Assembly: GCA_020853075.1 (NCBI GenBank)
Contig: JADYZS010000047.1
Span: 1 to 33,504, forward strand
Direction of reading: 5' to 3'
Origin: Anaerolineae bacterium
GTDB taxonomy: Bacteria; Chloroflexota; Anaerolineae; JADYZS01
DNA: 33,504 nucleotides
This document shows, in pieces, positions 1 through 8,246 of the stretch; position 1 is the stretch's first letter, and each line of letters starts with the position of its first letter. The notes beneath the pieces are model-generated. The model saw only the letters and a list, made by a program, of their open reading frames with translations, was not told the DNA's origin and ran no database searches. Both the position numbers and the translations under genes were made by a program.

Positions 1-60
1 GAGGATGGCAGCAAACGCCAGCACCCCGGCCAGGACGACGGCTCTGCGGTTACGGTTCAT
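1..60 (-). CDS. 5' end of an exported or membrane protein (cut by window edge)
   Basis: The first 20 codons read MNRNRRAVVLAG followed by a hydrophobic run, which is a typical signal peptide or N-terminal membrane anchor with a basic n-region. The ATG lies 17 nt after the stop of the DnaB-like ATPase gene, and purine-rich AAGG/AGGAG sequence precedes it, so it is probably the next gene of the Tad operon. A Tad operon could place a prepilin peptidase, a pilus-associated lipoprotein or another TadE-like protein here, but 20 residues do not allow a choice. Confidence 0.6.
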   Translation of the reverse strand, partial: MNRNRRAVVLAGVLAFAAIL

Positions 61-77
61 GCTCCTTCGCCTTCCGC

Positions 78-1133
78 CTACTCCAGAATGACCTTCTCAT
101 CTACCAATCGCTCGCGCACAAAGCCACCTGTGGTTGCCATGCGGAAGTGAGCAGCGTCCAAAAGATACTCCATATCCAACGCATTTCGCCCCGCGCGGTT
201 CTTCTCTACGCTCATGACGACCCAACTGCGCATGGTCTCGGCCTGCGATGGATTATAGATCATGTGCTCGCGACTGACAATATCGTGCTTGTTGTTGAGC
301 ACGAGGCCGACGTCGGCTTCGTATTGTAGGGCCGAACTTCCCCGGAGGTCCGCCAGGCGCATCCGTTTCGCCTTGAGCCCCGGCCTGTCCGATGCGGCGA
401 TGGCGATGACCTGAATCCCCATGGACATCGCCAATTCCTTCAGCCCTTGCGTCAGGAAGGTCGTTACCTCTGTCTCCGGTTGCAAGGTAGCCATATCCAC
501 CGGGATCTTTTGCAGATAGTCCACCACCAGCAGCAACCGCTGAGGGCCGACTGCGGCCATCTCTTGCACCCATTGGCGGATCTGGTCAAGGGTTGAGGTG
601 TCGCCGCTCGCTTTCACCAGTGCGAGGCGGTTAGAATATGAAGTCATCATATCCACTATGGCAGCGTACCGTGGCATGCGCCGCAACCTTGAGATGAGGC
701 CAACGCCGTTGGGCGTGCCTAAAGCCAATTCCGCCAACCTGCGCAGGGTCAACACCTCTCCCTTGCTGTTCTCTTCCGCGCTCTCAAGGCACAGGAGGCG
801 CGACATCAAGTGAGCACGATCATGCTCGTAACAGACGTATATCGCGCTGCTGCGCTCGTCGTTGTGCACCACGTTGCGCGCGATCTGCAAGGCGAAGATG
901 GTCTTGCCGACACCGTAAGGGCCGCCGACGATCATCAGATCGCCACGGCGTAGCCCCCCGTTGAGCACGTCGTCAAGAGGGTCAAAGCCGGTCGCCAGAG
1001 GCTGAAAGCGGGCCACCTCGCCTCTCGCGACTTGCTGCTCCACTTCCGCCATCACCTGGGCAAGGGTCGCCGGACCTACCGATTCTAATTCCCACCACCC
1101 CGGTTTATTGCTGGTCGGCGTTGGTTCTACCAT
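78..1133 (-). CDS. DnaB/RecA-fold ATPase without the DnaB N-terminal domain, in the Tad operon
   Basis: This 351-residue protein matches the C-terminal ATPase half of replicative helicase DnaB. After a lead of about 45 residues it has 'TGFDPLDDVLNGG', a Walker A loop GPYGVGKT at residues 71-78, a 'YEHD' segment near 102 where DnaB has its catalytic Glu region, Walker B 'LLVVDYLQKI' ending at 210 (DnaB: VDYLQ), and DnaB-like 'DLRGSSALQYEADVGLVL' and 'VEKNRAGR' motifs. The DnaB N-terminal helical domain, which binds primase and supports ring assembly, is absent. The gene follows cpaF after a 29-nt gap and precedes an exported protein, so it appears co-transcribed with pilus genes. A KaiC/DnaB-like regulatory or motor ATPase acting with the pilus is possible; a replication role is less likely. 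The fold is secure and the role is unknown. Confidence 0.8.
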   Translation of the reverse strand: MVEPTPTSNKPGWWELESVGPATLAQVMAEVEQQVARGEVARFQPLATGFDPLDDVLNGGLRRGDLMIVGGPYGVGKTIFALQIARNVVHNDERSSAIYVCYEHDRAHLMSRLLCLESAEENSKGEVLTLRRLAELALGTPNGVGLISRLRRMPRYAAIVDMMTSYSNRLALVKASGDTSTLDQIRQWVQEMAAVGPQRLLLVVDYLQKIPVDMATLQPETEVTTFLTQGLKELAMSMGIQVIAIAASDRPGLKAKRMRLADLRGSSALQYEADVGLVLNNKHDIVSREHMIYNPSQAETMRSWVVMSVEKNRAGRNALDMEYLLDAAHFRMATTGGFVRERLVDEKVILE

Positions 1134-1162
1134 TTGCAGGTGCTCGCTCTGCTATCTATCTT

Positions 1163-2512
1163 CTACTTCGTCTTACGCGTCGGCGTGAAAATAGAAGGGG
1201 ATATGAAGATGCCCGCCGCCTCAATTCTATCCATGAACTTCGGGCGCACACCCGTCACCGTGAAATGGCCTTGCACCCGCCCATCCTTTACACCTGTCTG
1301 GACAAAGCGGAAGATATCCTGCATCACAATGACCTCACCCTCCATCCCCTGCACTTCGGAAATCTGTGTAACCTTGCGCGTTCCATCCGTTAAACGATCC
1401 AGGTGCACAATAAGATCAAAGGCGGAGGCTATCTGCTCGCGCACCGCGCGGAGCGGCAGCTCCATCCCTGCCATCAGGGTCATGGTTTCTATGCGATGTA
1501 AGGTGTCGCGTGGACTGTTGGAGTGGGCGGTGGTCAAAGAACCATCGTGGCCGGTGTTCATGGCTTGTAGCATATCCAGTGCTTCGCCGCCACGCACCTC
1601 GCCTACCACGATGCGATCAGGTCTCATGCGCAGCGCATTGATGACCAGTTGCCGGATCTTAATCTCGCCTTTCCCTTCCACGTTAGGCGGGCGGGCCTCA
1701 AGCCGGACGACGTGGCGTTGGCGGAGTTGCAGTTCCGCTGCATCTTCAATGGTGATGATCCGTTCCTTAGAAGGCAGAAAACTGGAAAGGACGTTCAACA
1801 GCGTCGTCTTGCCGGTGGATGTCCCGCCAGAGATCACGATGTTGAGGCGCGCCAGGACGCACGCGCGCAGAAACTCGGCGATTTCCTGCGTGAGAGCCCC
1901 CAGCCGTATCAGGTCATCGGCACTATAAGCCACTTTCGCGAATTTGCGGATGCTGATGCAAGGGCCCACCAGAGAGAGGGGGGGGATGACGGCATTGACG
2001 CGCGACCCATCAGGGAGACGCGCGTCCACCATCGGACTGCTCTCATCCACGCGGCGACCCAGAGGAGCGACGATACGATCTATAATGCGGAGGACCTGGT
2101 CTGCATCGCGGAAACGGATGTCGGTTTCCTCCAGAACGCCGTTCCTCTCAATGTATATCTGGTCAGGCCCATTCACCAGGATCTCGGTGATGGTCTCGTC
2201 TCGCAACAGCGGTTCAATGGGCCCGTAGCCCAAGATCGCCGCCACGATCTGCTCAAACAACTCTGTGCGTTCGTGGCGGCTCAGGGTAAGTTCCTCTTCG
2301 GCCAACGTCTCCGCGAAGATACGCTCCAAAGCCCGCCGCACTTCCTCAACGTTGCCGATGTCAACCGTAGGGCTCAATTCGGCGAGGAGTCGTCGTTGGA
2401 CACGCTCTCGTATAACCGCGTAGGGCTCTGTGCTATCTGAATGAGCCCCGCTTCCTCCTCTCACGTTATCAGAGCGAGTGACAGGGCGGGTACCGCGAGT
2501 GAAGTTGATCAT
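1163..2512 (-). CDS. cpaF: Tad/Flp pilus assembly ATPase CpaF (TadA)
   Basis: This is a 449-residue secretion ATPase of the VirB11/GspE superfamily, the cytoplasmic motor that polymerises and retracts Flp pili. An N-terminal helical region (about 30-95) and the 'ILGYGPIEPLL' and 'ITEILVNGPDQIYIERNG' signatures (94-124) are typical of CpaF. Walker A GGTSTGKTT is at 229-237, the Asp box 'ITIEDAAELQL' at 253-263, the Walker B/Glu region 'RIVVGEVRGGEA' at 300-311 with E305, and the His box 'TTAHSNS' at 327-333. The length is normal. It sits after the TPR/propeller gene with a 46-nt gap. The first Met was kept; GAGG lies 12 nt upstream, which is rather far. Confidence 0.95.
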   Translation of the reverse strand: MINFTRGTRPVTRSDNVRGGSGAHSDSTEPYAVIRERVQRRLLAELSPTVDIGNVEEVRRALERIFAETLAEEELTLSRHERTELFEQIVAAILGYGPIEPLLRDETITEILVNGPDQIYIERNGVLEETDIRFRDADQVLRIIDRIVAPLGRRVDESSPMVDARLPDGSRVNAVIPPLSLVGPCISIRKFAKVAYSADDLIRLGALTQEIAEFLRACVLARLNIVISGGTSTGKTTLLNVLSSFLPSKERIITIEDAAELQLRQRHVVRLEARPPNVEGKGEIKIRQLVINALRMRPDRIVVGEVRGGEALDMLQAMNTGHDGSLTTAHSNSPRDTLHRIETMTLMAGMELPLRAVREQIASAFDLIVHLDRLTDGTRKVTQISEVQGMEGEVIVMQDIFRFVQTGVKDGRVQGHFTVTGVRPKFMDRIEAAGIFISPSIFTPTRKTK

Positions 2513-2558
2513 GCGGTCCGGCTACCTCTACCTTTCCCAGATAATCTCAAGACAGTCT

Positions 2559-4424
2559 CTACCTTATCCAGATCGGATCGTACTCATCCCATTCGGAGTT
2601 GCTGATGTTGCGCACGTTCCTGCCGTCAGCATCCATGACGAAAATCTGCTTCAATCCTGTCCGGTTAGACCAGAAGACGATGCGTTTGCTATCCGGCGAC
2701 CAGGAAGGATGCTTGTCCCATTCCCAGGTGTTTTCTGTGAGTTGCCTGACTCCCGTCCCATCAGTGTTGATCACCCAGATGTCGTCGCTTCCTTTCTCTT
2801 GGCTCACAAAGGCGATGCGACTTCCATCCGGTGACCACACCGGGTCGTAACTGACAGCGGCGAAGGTAGTGAGTTGTTTGGGCGGCTGCTGGCCGAACTG
2901 TCCTGCCGGCAACGCCAGGAAGACCTGCGGTACACGGCCTGCGTTCTGAACGAAGGCGCGGATGCGGCCATCCGGCGAGAGCTGCGCCTTCTGGATGAGC
3001 GCATCGTACTCTCTGCGCCTATCTCGCGTCTCGCTGCCCAGGTATTGCCGGTTCTTCCCCGTGGTGTCCATGACCCAGAGGCCCGGCTGTTTCTCGTCAT
3101 TTGAGTAGAAGATAATCATGTTGCGGTAATCTTGCAGCATCATCGGCGTCGGGGTAGGCGTCGGCGGTGTGGTCGGTGTAGGGAGGGGGGTCGGTGTTGC
3201 CGTCGGCGTTACCGTCGGTGTCGCCGTCGGCGTCAGCCTGGGCGCGATGCTGAACATGCGGCCACGAGCCAGCGCTTTATCGGCCACCGGCAGTTCAACG
3301 GCCTGGCGATACAATTCGTAGGCGAGGTAGAGGTCTCCGGCAGCCTGGCGCTGGTCGCCGCTGCGGATGTAGGCCTCGTAGAGAAGGTTGGCTATGGTTC
3401 CGCCCAGATAATCCGGCCGTTGGTCGTACACGGCCCGCAAGCGCGCGATGGCTTCATCCCACCGCCCCTCGTGATAGCGCGTTTGGCCTTCCATATAGAG
3501 GAGAGCCAAACGCTGTTCCAACGCTGCCTCGGCGCTACGGGGCTGCAAGGCCAGTGCCTTCGTGAAGTAGCCTACGGCCTGTTGCACGTCATCGGTAACT
3601 GGCGGGTTCTGGAGAATAAGCCCGCGTCCCAAGCGCATGTAGAGTTCATAAAGCCTCGCATCTACCACGTCGGGCTTGAAACTGACGTCCAGGTCCTTAA
3701 TCTGTTGGTACTTGGCGATGGCATCCAGAGCGAGACCTGCCCCATAGGCGGCCTCTGCCTCCGCATAGAGACGAGCGACGTCCTGCTGATGCTGGATAGC
3801 CTTGACGCGCAGGCTGACGTCACGATACCCCGCCCTCTTGACTGAGAGTTCGCTGTATTTGGTAAGAGCACCCTGGTAGTCGCCCTCCTCCTGCAAAGCG
3901 ACTGCCTCCTGGTAGAGCGCGAGGATTTCCCGCTCCTCTGCCACTCGCCGCAACCCCTCCTGTGCCTTTTCGTGGTCCGGCACCTGGGCAAGAAGCGCCT
4001 TAAAGCGGGCCTCCGCCGTGTCAAGGTCGCCCCCTTCCAGGTATCCATTGGCTTCCACCAGGAGTTGTGCTCGTTGCCGATCAACCTGAGCCTGAGCCAA
4101 TAGAGGGGCGGCTCGCTCACGGATGAGTCGTACCCCCTGCACGGCAATTACGGCGAGGGTGAGCAACACTAAGATTCGGAAAACCGCCGGGCGCCACTGA
4201 ATGATCCACCTTTTGGCCCGCACGCGAGACTTGGCATCAATGAGAGCCTTGAACTGGGCTTCTTCCAGGGCGCGCTGAATCAGCTGGCTATCTGGGTATT
4301 TCCGCGCCAATTCCTCAAAGGTGCGGATAGCCTCTTGCCACTCTCCGGACTGGAGATGCCCCATACCCTTTCGGAACAGGGGATCGTCTTTGCCGGCAGT
4401 ATGCCCTCCAAGTGCAACTGTCAT
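2559..4424 (-). CDS. TPR - membrane segment - TolB-like beta-propeller protein of the Tad operon
   Basis: This 621-residue protein has a short cytoplasmic TPR-like start (about 15-48, 'GMGHLQSGEWQEAIRTFEELA'), one membrane helix at about 81-100, a long region of further TPR-like helical pairs (about 105-385), a Thr/Pro linker near 395-430, and a C-terminal set of PD40/TolB-type blades (about 435-621; 'WSPDGSRIAFVS', 'WSPDSKRIVFWS', 'DDIWVINTDG'). Only about four blade repeats are visible, fewer than the 6-7 of a closed propeller. The topology implies that most of the protein is outside the membrane. It lies between tadC and cpaF, so a scaffold or surface-sensing role for the pilus is a reasonable inference, but it is not a standard Tad component. 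An AGGAG lies 13 nt before the chosen ATG. Confidence 0.85.
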   Translation of the reverse strand: MTVALGGHTAGKDDPLFRKGMGHLQSGEWQEAIRTFEELARKYPDSQLIQRALEEAQFKALIDAKSRVRAKRWIIQWRPAVFRILVLLTLAVIAVQGVRLIRERAAPLLAQAQVDRQRAQLLVEANGYLEGGDLDTAEARFKALLAQVPDHEKAQEGLRRVAEEREILALYQEAVALQEEGDYQGALTKYSELSVKRAGYRDVSLRVKAIQHQQDVARLYAEAEAAYGAGLALDAIAKYQQIKDLDVSFKPDVVDARLYELYMRLGRGLILQNPPVTDDVQQAVGYFTKALALQPRSAEAALEQRLALLYMEGQTRYHEGRWDEAIARLRAVYDQRPDYLGGTIANLLYEAYIRSGDQRQAAGDLYLAYELYRQAVELPVADKALARGRMFSIAPRLTPTATPTVTPTATPTPLPTPTTPPTPTPTPMMLQDYRNMIIFYSNDEKQPGLWVMDTTGKNRQYLGSETRDRRREYDALIQKAQLSPDGRIRAFVQNAGRVPQVFLALPAGQFGQQPPKQLTTFAAVSYDPVWSPDGSRIAFVSQEKGSDDIWVINTDGTGVRQLTENTWEWDKHPSWSPDSKRIVFWSNRTGLKQIFVMDADGRNVRNISNSEWDEYDPIWIR

Positions 4425-4493
4425 CTTGCTGGGGTTTCTCCTGGTGCTTGAGAATTTGCTTATGATCGGAGCCAGATCTTCAGCACGAGCCTG

Positions 4494-5459
4494 CTAACCT
4501 CCGTTCAGGCGATTCAGGAAGGTGATGGCGGTCGGTAATGCCGGCCCCAGAGCCACGACAAACATCGCAGGGAAGATAAACAAAATGAGGGGAAATACCA
4601 TCTTGACGCTGGCCTGTTGGGCCAGCTCCTCGGCCCGCTGCCGGCGTTTCATGCGCACCTGGGCCGCTTGTGCGTGTAGCACCTGGGCAATGCTGACACC
4701 CAACTGGCTTGATTGCAGCAAAACGGCCACAAAGGTGCTGACCTCCTGCACGCCTGACCGTTCGGCCATCCGTTGCAAAGCAACGTCGCGGGGGGTTCCC
4801 ACCCGCATCTCGGCGACAGCCCGGCGGAATTCCCGTGTCAGCGCATTGTTCCACTTCTCTCCGACCTTGACCATGGCTGATTCAAAGGCGAGTCCCGCTT
4901 CAACACCGATGGTCAACATATCAAGGGCATCCGGCAGGGCTCTCCTGATCTCGTATTTCCGCTGGTTCACACGATTGCGCAACCAGTAGAGAGGCACAAA
5001 GAAGCCGATCCCGCCCATGATGAGGGTATTGCGCGCGGCGGTAGCGACAGGGACGTTCTCGCCGAAGAGGAAGTAATAGCCTCCTCCCAGGAGTAAAACA
5101 GAAAGCAGGCGGAGGCCGAAGAAGTCAAGCATGGTCAGGCCGCCGGGGTTGCCAGCCTGAAGCAGCATCTTCTGCGTTGCCTCCGCGTTTCGTTTCGGCG
5201 CAAGCGAGCCGAGGAGACGCAAGAATCGGCGGAAGAGCGGCAACACGACCCGGCCGGCGAAGGGCTTGCGCATCTCGGCGTCTTCTATAACATCAACCCG
5301 TTCCAGGTAGCCGTCCAGCCTTCTGCGAATCATCTGGGCAGGGAAGGATGGCATGAACGCCAACCAGATAAGGATCGTGGCGAAACCGATCATCGCCCCG
5401 AAGGCGAAAGGTGAGGAGAATAAGCCACCGTTCACCAGCAGGTTGGTAATATCCACCAT
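4494..5459 (-). CDS. tadC: Tad pilus inner-membrane platform protein TadC
   Basis: This 321-residue polytopic protein carries a type II secretion F (GspF-like) domain. Hydrophobic segments lie near 15-35, 110-150 and at the C-terminus (about 285-315). The T2SF core contains 'RRALPDALDMLTIGVEAGLAFESAMVKV' at about 190-220 and 'QSSQLGVSIAQVLHAQAAQVRMKRRQRAEE' at about 250-280, both characteristic of TadB/TadC. With TadB it forms the membrane platform on which CpaF acts. The start lies 5 nt after the tadB stop, and its Shine-Dalgarno-like GAGGTG/AAGGGG overlaps that stop, so translation is probably coupled. Confidence 0.93.
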   Translation of the reverse strand: MVDITNLLVNGGLFSSPFAFGAMIGFATILIWLAFMPSFPAQMIRRRLDGYLERVDVIEDAEMRKPFAGRVVLPLFRRFLRLLGSLAPKRNAEATQKMLLQAGNPGGLTMLDFFGLRLLSVLLLGGGYYFLFGENVPVATAARNTLIMGGIGFFVPLYWLRNRVNQRKYEIRRALPDALDMLTIGVEAGLAFESAMVKVGEKWNNALTREFRRAVAEMRVGTPRDVALQRMAERSGVQEVSTFVAVLLQSSQLGVSIAQVLHAQAAQVRMKRRQRAEELAQQASVKMVFPLILFIFPAMFVVALGPALPTAITFLNRLNGG

Positions 5460-5464
5460 GCCCC

Positions 5465-6436
5465 TTACACCTCAATATCCAGTATCCTGCGGATGACCAG
5501 GAAGCCTGCCACCATCATAATCACAGCCGCAACCGGGAGGAGTCGCACCCAGCCCGGCTCAAAAAGACGGCTCATATACTCCGGACGCATGAGGAACAGG
5601 AGAACGGCGAGCACAACCGGCAATACCGCCAGCACGTATCCGCTCAAGCGTTGCTGGGCTGTGAGGACGAATATCTCTCGTTTGATACGTATGCGGTCGC
5701 GCACGGTCTCGCCGATAACCTCCAGGGTTTGAGCCAGGTTGCCGCCCATCTCATACTGGACATTGATGGCCGTCACCACCAAATCCGCGTCGTCGGTGCC
5801 GATACGATCTGCCATGTCGCTCAGCGCCTGCTGGGCCGAGAGGCCAAGCCCGATTGCGCGCACGACGCGCGCGAACTCGGCAGAGGCCGGCGGCGGCAAT
5901 TGTTCTATAACCACGTGCAGCGATTGGGATATACCATAGCCCGCGCGCAACGCGCCCACCAATAACGTGAGCACGTCTGGCAATTGCTCGGTGAAGGCGT
6001 TCTGGCGGCGTTGTCTCTTGACGCCAACGTAGAAGATAGGCGCATAGCCGAGGAGTGCTGCCAGAGCAAGGCCGATCAGGGGGCCGCCACGGGCGAAACC
6101 TATGAGAAAGCCAAAGAAGGCTGCGCCCAGGATCAGCATGGTGAACTCGGCTACGGTGAACGGCAGGTCGGCGCGCGCAATCTCCCTCGCCAGGATGGGC
6201 CCCAGGCCGAACCCCTGCATAATCCGGTTGATTCCCGTCAGGGCTGGTCGCCGTAGGGTCGCGTAGGGGCTGGTGTCTGGGTTGGCTGGCAGGTTCTTGG
6301 TCAGGCCGCTGTATTGGCGCAGGCGGGCCTCAATGGGGTCCTCGGTGCGCGCCATGCGCCACAGGGCGATAAAGAAGGTCATGATGGCGATCATGACGAG
6401 AAAGCCAAAAGTCAGCGGTCCCATACTGCTCCCCAT
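5465..6436 (-). CDS. tadB: Tad pilus inner-membrane platform protein TadB
   Basis: This 323-residue T2SF-domain protein has an N-terminal membrane helix, a pair of helices near 105-150, the T2SF core ('QLPDVLTLLVGALRAGYGISQSLHVV', 'YEMGGNLAQTLEVIGETVRDRIRIKREI') and C-terminal helices ('VLAVLPVVLAVLLFLM', 'LLPVAAVIMMVAGFLVI'). It pairs with TadC. A Met at codon 5 (6424) has GGGGAG four bases upstream and may be the real start; the first ATG has none. Upstream (6437-6484) only a short gap separates it from the 53-residue membrane protein gene. Confidence 0.93.
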   Translation of the reverse strand: MGSSMGPLTFGFLVMIAIMTFFIALWRMARTEDPIEARLRQYSGLTKNLPANPDTSPYATLRRPALTGINRIMQGFGLGPILAREIARADLPFTVAEFTMLILGAAFFGFLIGFARGGPLIGLALAALLGYAPIFYVGVKRQRRQNAFTEQLPDVLTLLVGALRAGYGISQSLHVVIEQLPPPASAEFARVVRAIGLGLSAQQALSDMADRIGTDDADLVVTAINVQYEMGGNLAQTLEVIGETVRDRIRIKREIFVLTAQQRLSGYVLAVLPVVLAVLLFLMRPEYMSRLFEPGWVRLLPVAAVIMMVAGFLVIRRILDIEV

Positions 6437-6484
6437 CCTGACAACAGGCGGTAGGCTGCTAGCGCGCGCACGCTGAATCGCTGC

Positions 6485-6646
6485 CTATTTCCCACGCCGG
6501 TAGAAGATCGCGCCGGCGATGACAATTGTTAGACCGAGGAAGATACCGCGTAGGCCGCTAATGGCTCCTACGTCCACAAAGGCCGCGGCTGCGGCCAGGA
6601 GTACGCCGATGATAATAAGAATGTAGCTGATGACGCGCTTGCCCAT
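6485..6646 (-). CDS. Small two-helix membrane protein (53 aa) between tadZ and tadB
   Basis: An ATG preceded by GGAGG at 7-nt spacing opens a 53-codon frame ending in TAG. The product begins MGKRVISYILIIIGVLLAAA and has two hydrophobic segments (about 5-23 and 34-48) separated by a short polar turn, with a basic C-terminal tail YRRGK. The strong ribosome site, tight position within the Tad gene order and membrane-like composition support a real gene, although it is too short for most gene callers. It may be an accessory subunit of the TadB/TadC platform. No family was recognised. Confidence 0.75.
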   Translation of the reverse strand: MGKRVISYILIIIGVLLAAAAAFVDVGAISGLRGIFLGLTIVIAGAIFYRRGK

Positions 6647-6727
6647 AGGATGGCCTCCCTGTGGTTCAGGATCATTAAGTGGGCTGAAGCCTTGAGATGG
6701 TATCCAGATGCAACCACGTCGCTAGCC

Positions 6728-7978
6728 TCAAACGTTAGCGGAACGAAAGCCTCGGCGCAACCGGCCCATCAAGCCGCCTTTCGCCTCCTCGCCCATAGAG
6801 GCCGGCATCATCTCGTGTCTCAGATCGTCGGCGAGCATGCGGGCAAGTTGCCTGATGGCTCTGGCAACCGCGCTGCGCCGGTGGCTCATCACCATCGGTA
6901 CCCCTCTATTGACGCTGTGGGTTGCCAGGGGCTGGTCATCTGGGATTCTATACCTCACTTGCACGTGCAAGCGTTCTCCGATGTCTCGTGCAGAAATACC
7001 GCCCGGTATCGTGGCACGGTTCAGCACAAGCCACAGCTTCTCATTGGGGTAGCCGCGCTCGTGCAGTTGGTCAAGCATGAGGCGCGTGTTGCGCAGGCCC
7101 ACCATCTCCGGCAACACGGTCATTACGATGCGGTCTGCCCCATCCAAGAAGGCGAAGGCGGTCTCGTCCAAAGGCAATCCCAGATCAACCACAACCCAGG
7201 GAAACATCTTTTTAAGGCGGGCAAGGACTTGCTGCACCTGGGGCAGTGTGATAGGAGTGGATAGGTCGCCGGGCGGCGGCGCCAGCAAGATGCGTACCCC
7301 TGATACGTGGCTGGCGAGCACGCTGGAGACCAGGTCTTCATCCAGGCGCGAAAGTCGCGGCAGCAAGTCCGAGATGTTGCGCTCCTGGTAGAGATTCAAG
7401 GCTACATCCAGGGCGGGAGCAGCGAAATCGGCGTCCACCAGGATAACGGATCTGCGGTCTATCGCTTGTAGGCTGACCGCTGTGTTGATCGCTAGGGTTG
7501 TGCGCCCCGTGCCTCCCTTCGGCGCGCAGAAGACAATGATGCGCCCGTTGGCGCCTCCTCCACCCTCTGGCTCCTGGGTGCGGCTGCCCCGTTGGGCCAG
7601 GACCTGCCGCAGGCTGGCGATGAGGTCGTCGGTATGAAGTGGCTTCGTAACGAATCCGCGCGCGCCCGCGAGGACGGCCTGGCGCGCTCGGTTCATGGCG
7701 CCTGCCTCTATCAACGCGAGAATCGCGGCTCCCGGCACGCGCGAGGAGAGTTGGGTGATGAGCGCATTGGCGTCGGCTCCGCCGAGCGCGTCATCCACCA
7801 AGACCACGTGGGGAACCAAGTCCTGAGCACGCACAGGAGCCAACTCTGGCTGCGCCACCCAATAGAGCCGGTGATCACCTGCCCCTCGTGCCAGGGATTC
7901 CCCGATTTCATCTCTTGCACTTTCTGCTGTACTGACAAGGAGAATGCGCAGGGCTTCTCCGGGAATTAACGTCGGCAA
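6728..7978 (-). CDS. tadZ: Pilus localisation / assembly ATPase TadZ (CpaE-like): receiver + ParA/MinD domain
   Basis: The protein has a degenerate response-regulator receiver domain (about 10-125; 'VVLVDDALGG', 'GARGFVTKPLHTDDLIASL') followed by a MinD/ParA ATPase domain. The deviant Walker A is 'APKGGTGRTTLA': the signature KGG lysine is kept but the usual GK is GR. 'VILVDADFAAPALD' and 'WVVVDLGLPLDET' supply the switch aspartates. TadZ/CpaE positions the Tad machine at the cell pole. A start as far up as ATG 8035 is open, but no Shine-Dalgarno precedes that ATG and an extended -10 (TGGTATAAT) lies inside its first codons. The TTG at 7978 has GGAGG at 5 nt, so it was chosen; this shortens the protein to 416 aa. 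The start choice is uncertain, the family is not. Confidence 0.88.
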   Translation of the reverse strand: MPTLIPGEALRILLVSTAESARDEIGESLARGAGDHRLYWVAQPELAPVRAQDLVPHVVLVDDALGGADANALITQLSSRVPGAAILALIEAGAMNRARQAVLAGARGFVTKPLHTDDLIASLRQVLAQRGSRTQEPEGGGGANGRIIVFCAPKGGTGRTTLAINTAVSLQAIDRRSVILVDADFAAPALDVALNLYQERNISDLLPRLSRLDEDLVSSVLASHVSGVRILLAPPPGDLSTPITLPQVQQVLARLKKMFPWVVVDLGLPLDETAFAFLDGADRIVMTVLPEMVGLRNTRLMLDQLHERGYPNEKLWLVLNRATIPGGISARDIGERLHVQVRYRIPDDQPLATHSVNRGVPMVMSHRRSAVARAIRQLARMLADDLRHEMMPASMGEEAKGGLMGRLRRGFRSANV

Positions 7979-8018
7979 TTGCCCCTCCACCGGGCTGTTG
8001 ACTGTTAAAGCCTGCCCT

Positions 8019-8027
8019 ATTATACCA
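8019..8027 (-). promoter_or_regulatory. Extended -10 promoter for tadZ
   Basis: On the minus strand the bases read TGGTATAAT, a perfect -10 hexamer with the TG extension. No good -35 is visible (TTCGGT at 16-nt spacing), as is usual for extended -10 promoters. Initiation would fall near 8012, about 34 nt before the TTG start at 7978. The site lies just after the repeat at 8088-8217, which suggests that tadZ and following genes have their own transcript. Confidence 0.5.
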
Positions 8028-8087
8028 CAACTCATTGCAGACCGAAGGTGATATAGATACTAACCCAGCCAGACTGAAAAGACCCGG

Positions 8088-8217
8088 TCATCGGTTAGAA
8101 ACCGACGGCAACCGGCTAGGAAGCCCGCAGAGCGGGCTTAACGAACGTGCAGCCGTACTCGCCCCGCGGAGCGGGACTTTGCGGGCCTCCCACCGCCGTC
8201 GGATTTTATCCGATGGC
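8088..8217. repeat. Modular palindromic repeat, family 1, copy A
   Basis: The cpaB-tadZ gap holds a string of hairpins: CATCGGTT-aga-AACCGACG, AAGCCCGC-aga-GCGGGCTT, a related CCCCGC-gga-GCGGG, and GCCGTCGGAT-ttt-ATCCGATGGC. The same modules in the same order (outer CCATCGG/CCGACGG type, inner RCCCGC-aga-GCGGGY type, outer again) occur at 22415-22499. Two unrelated gaps sharing this design identify a dispersed repeat. It may also terminate the flp-cpaB transcript or protect its 3' end. Confidence 0.8.
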
Positions 8218-8246
8218 GGCCTGTTTCTAGACTTCTCTGACAGTCT

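Noticed and set aside
78..1133. Replicative helicase dnaB
   Set aside because: The N-terminal DnaB domain is missing, the protein is too short and the context is pilus assembly, so only the ATPase fold is claimed.
1134..2440. Long plus-strand open frames opposite cpaF
   Set aside because: They lie entirely over the conserved CpaF motifs and encode Arg/Ser-rich or His-rich low-complexity sequence without ribosome sites.
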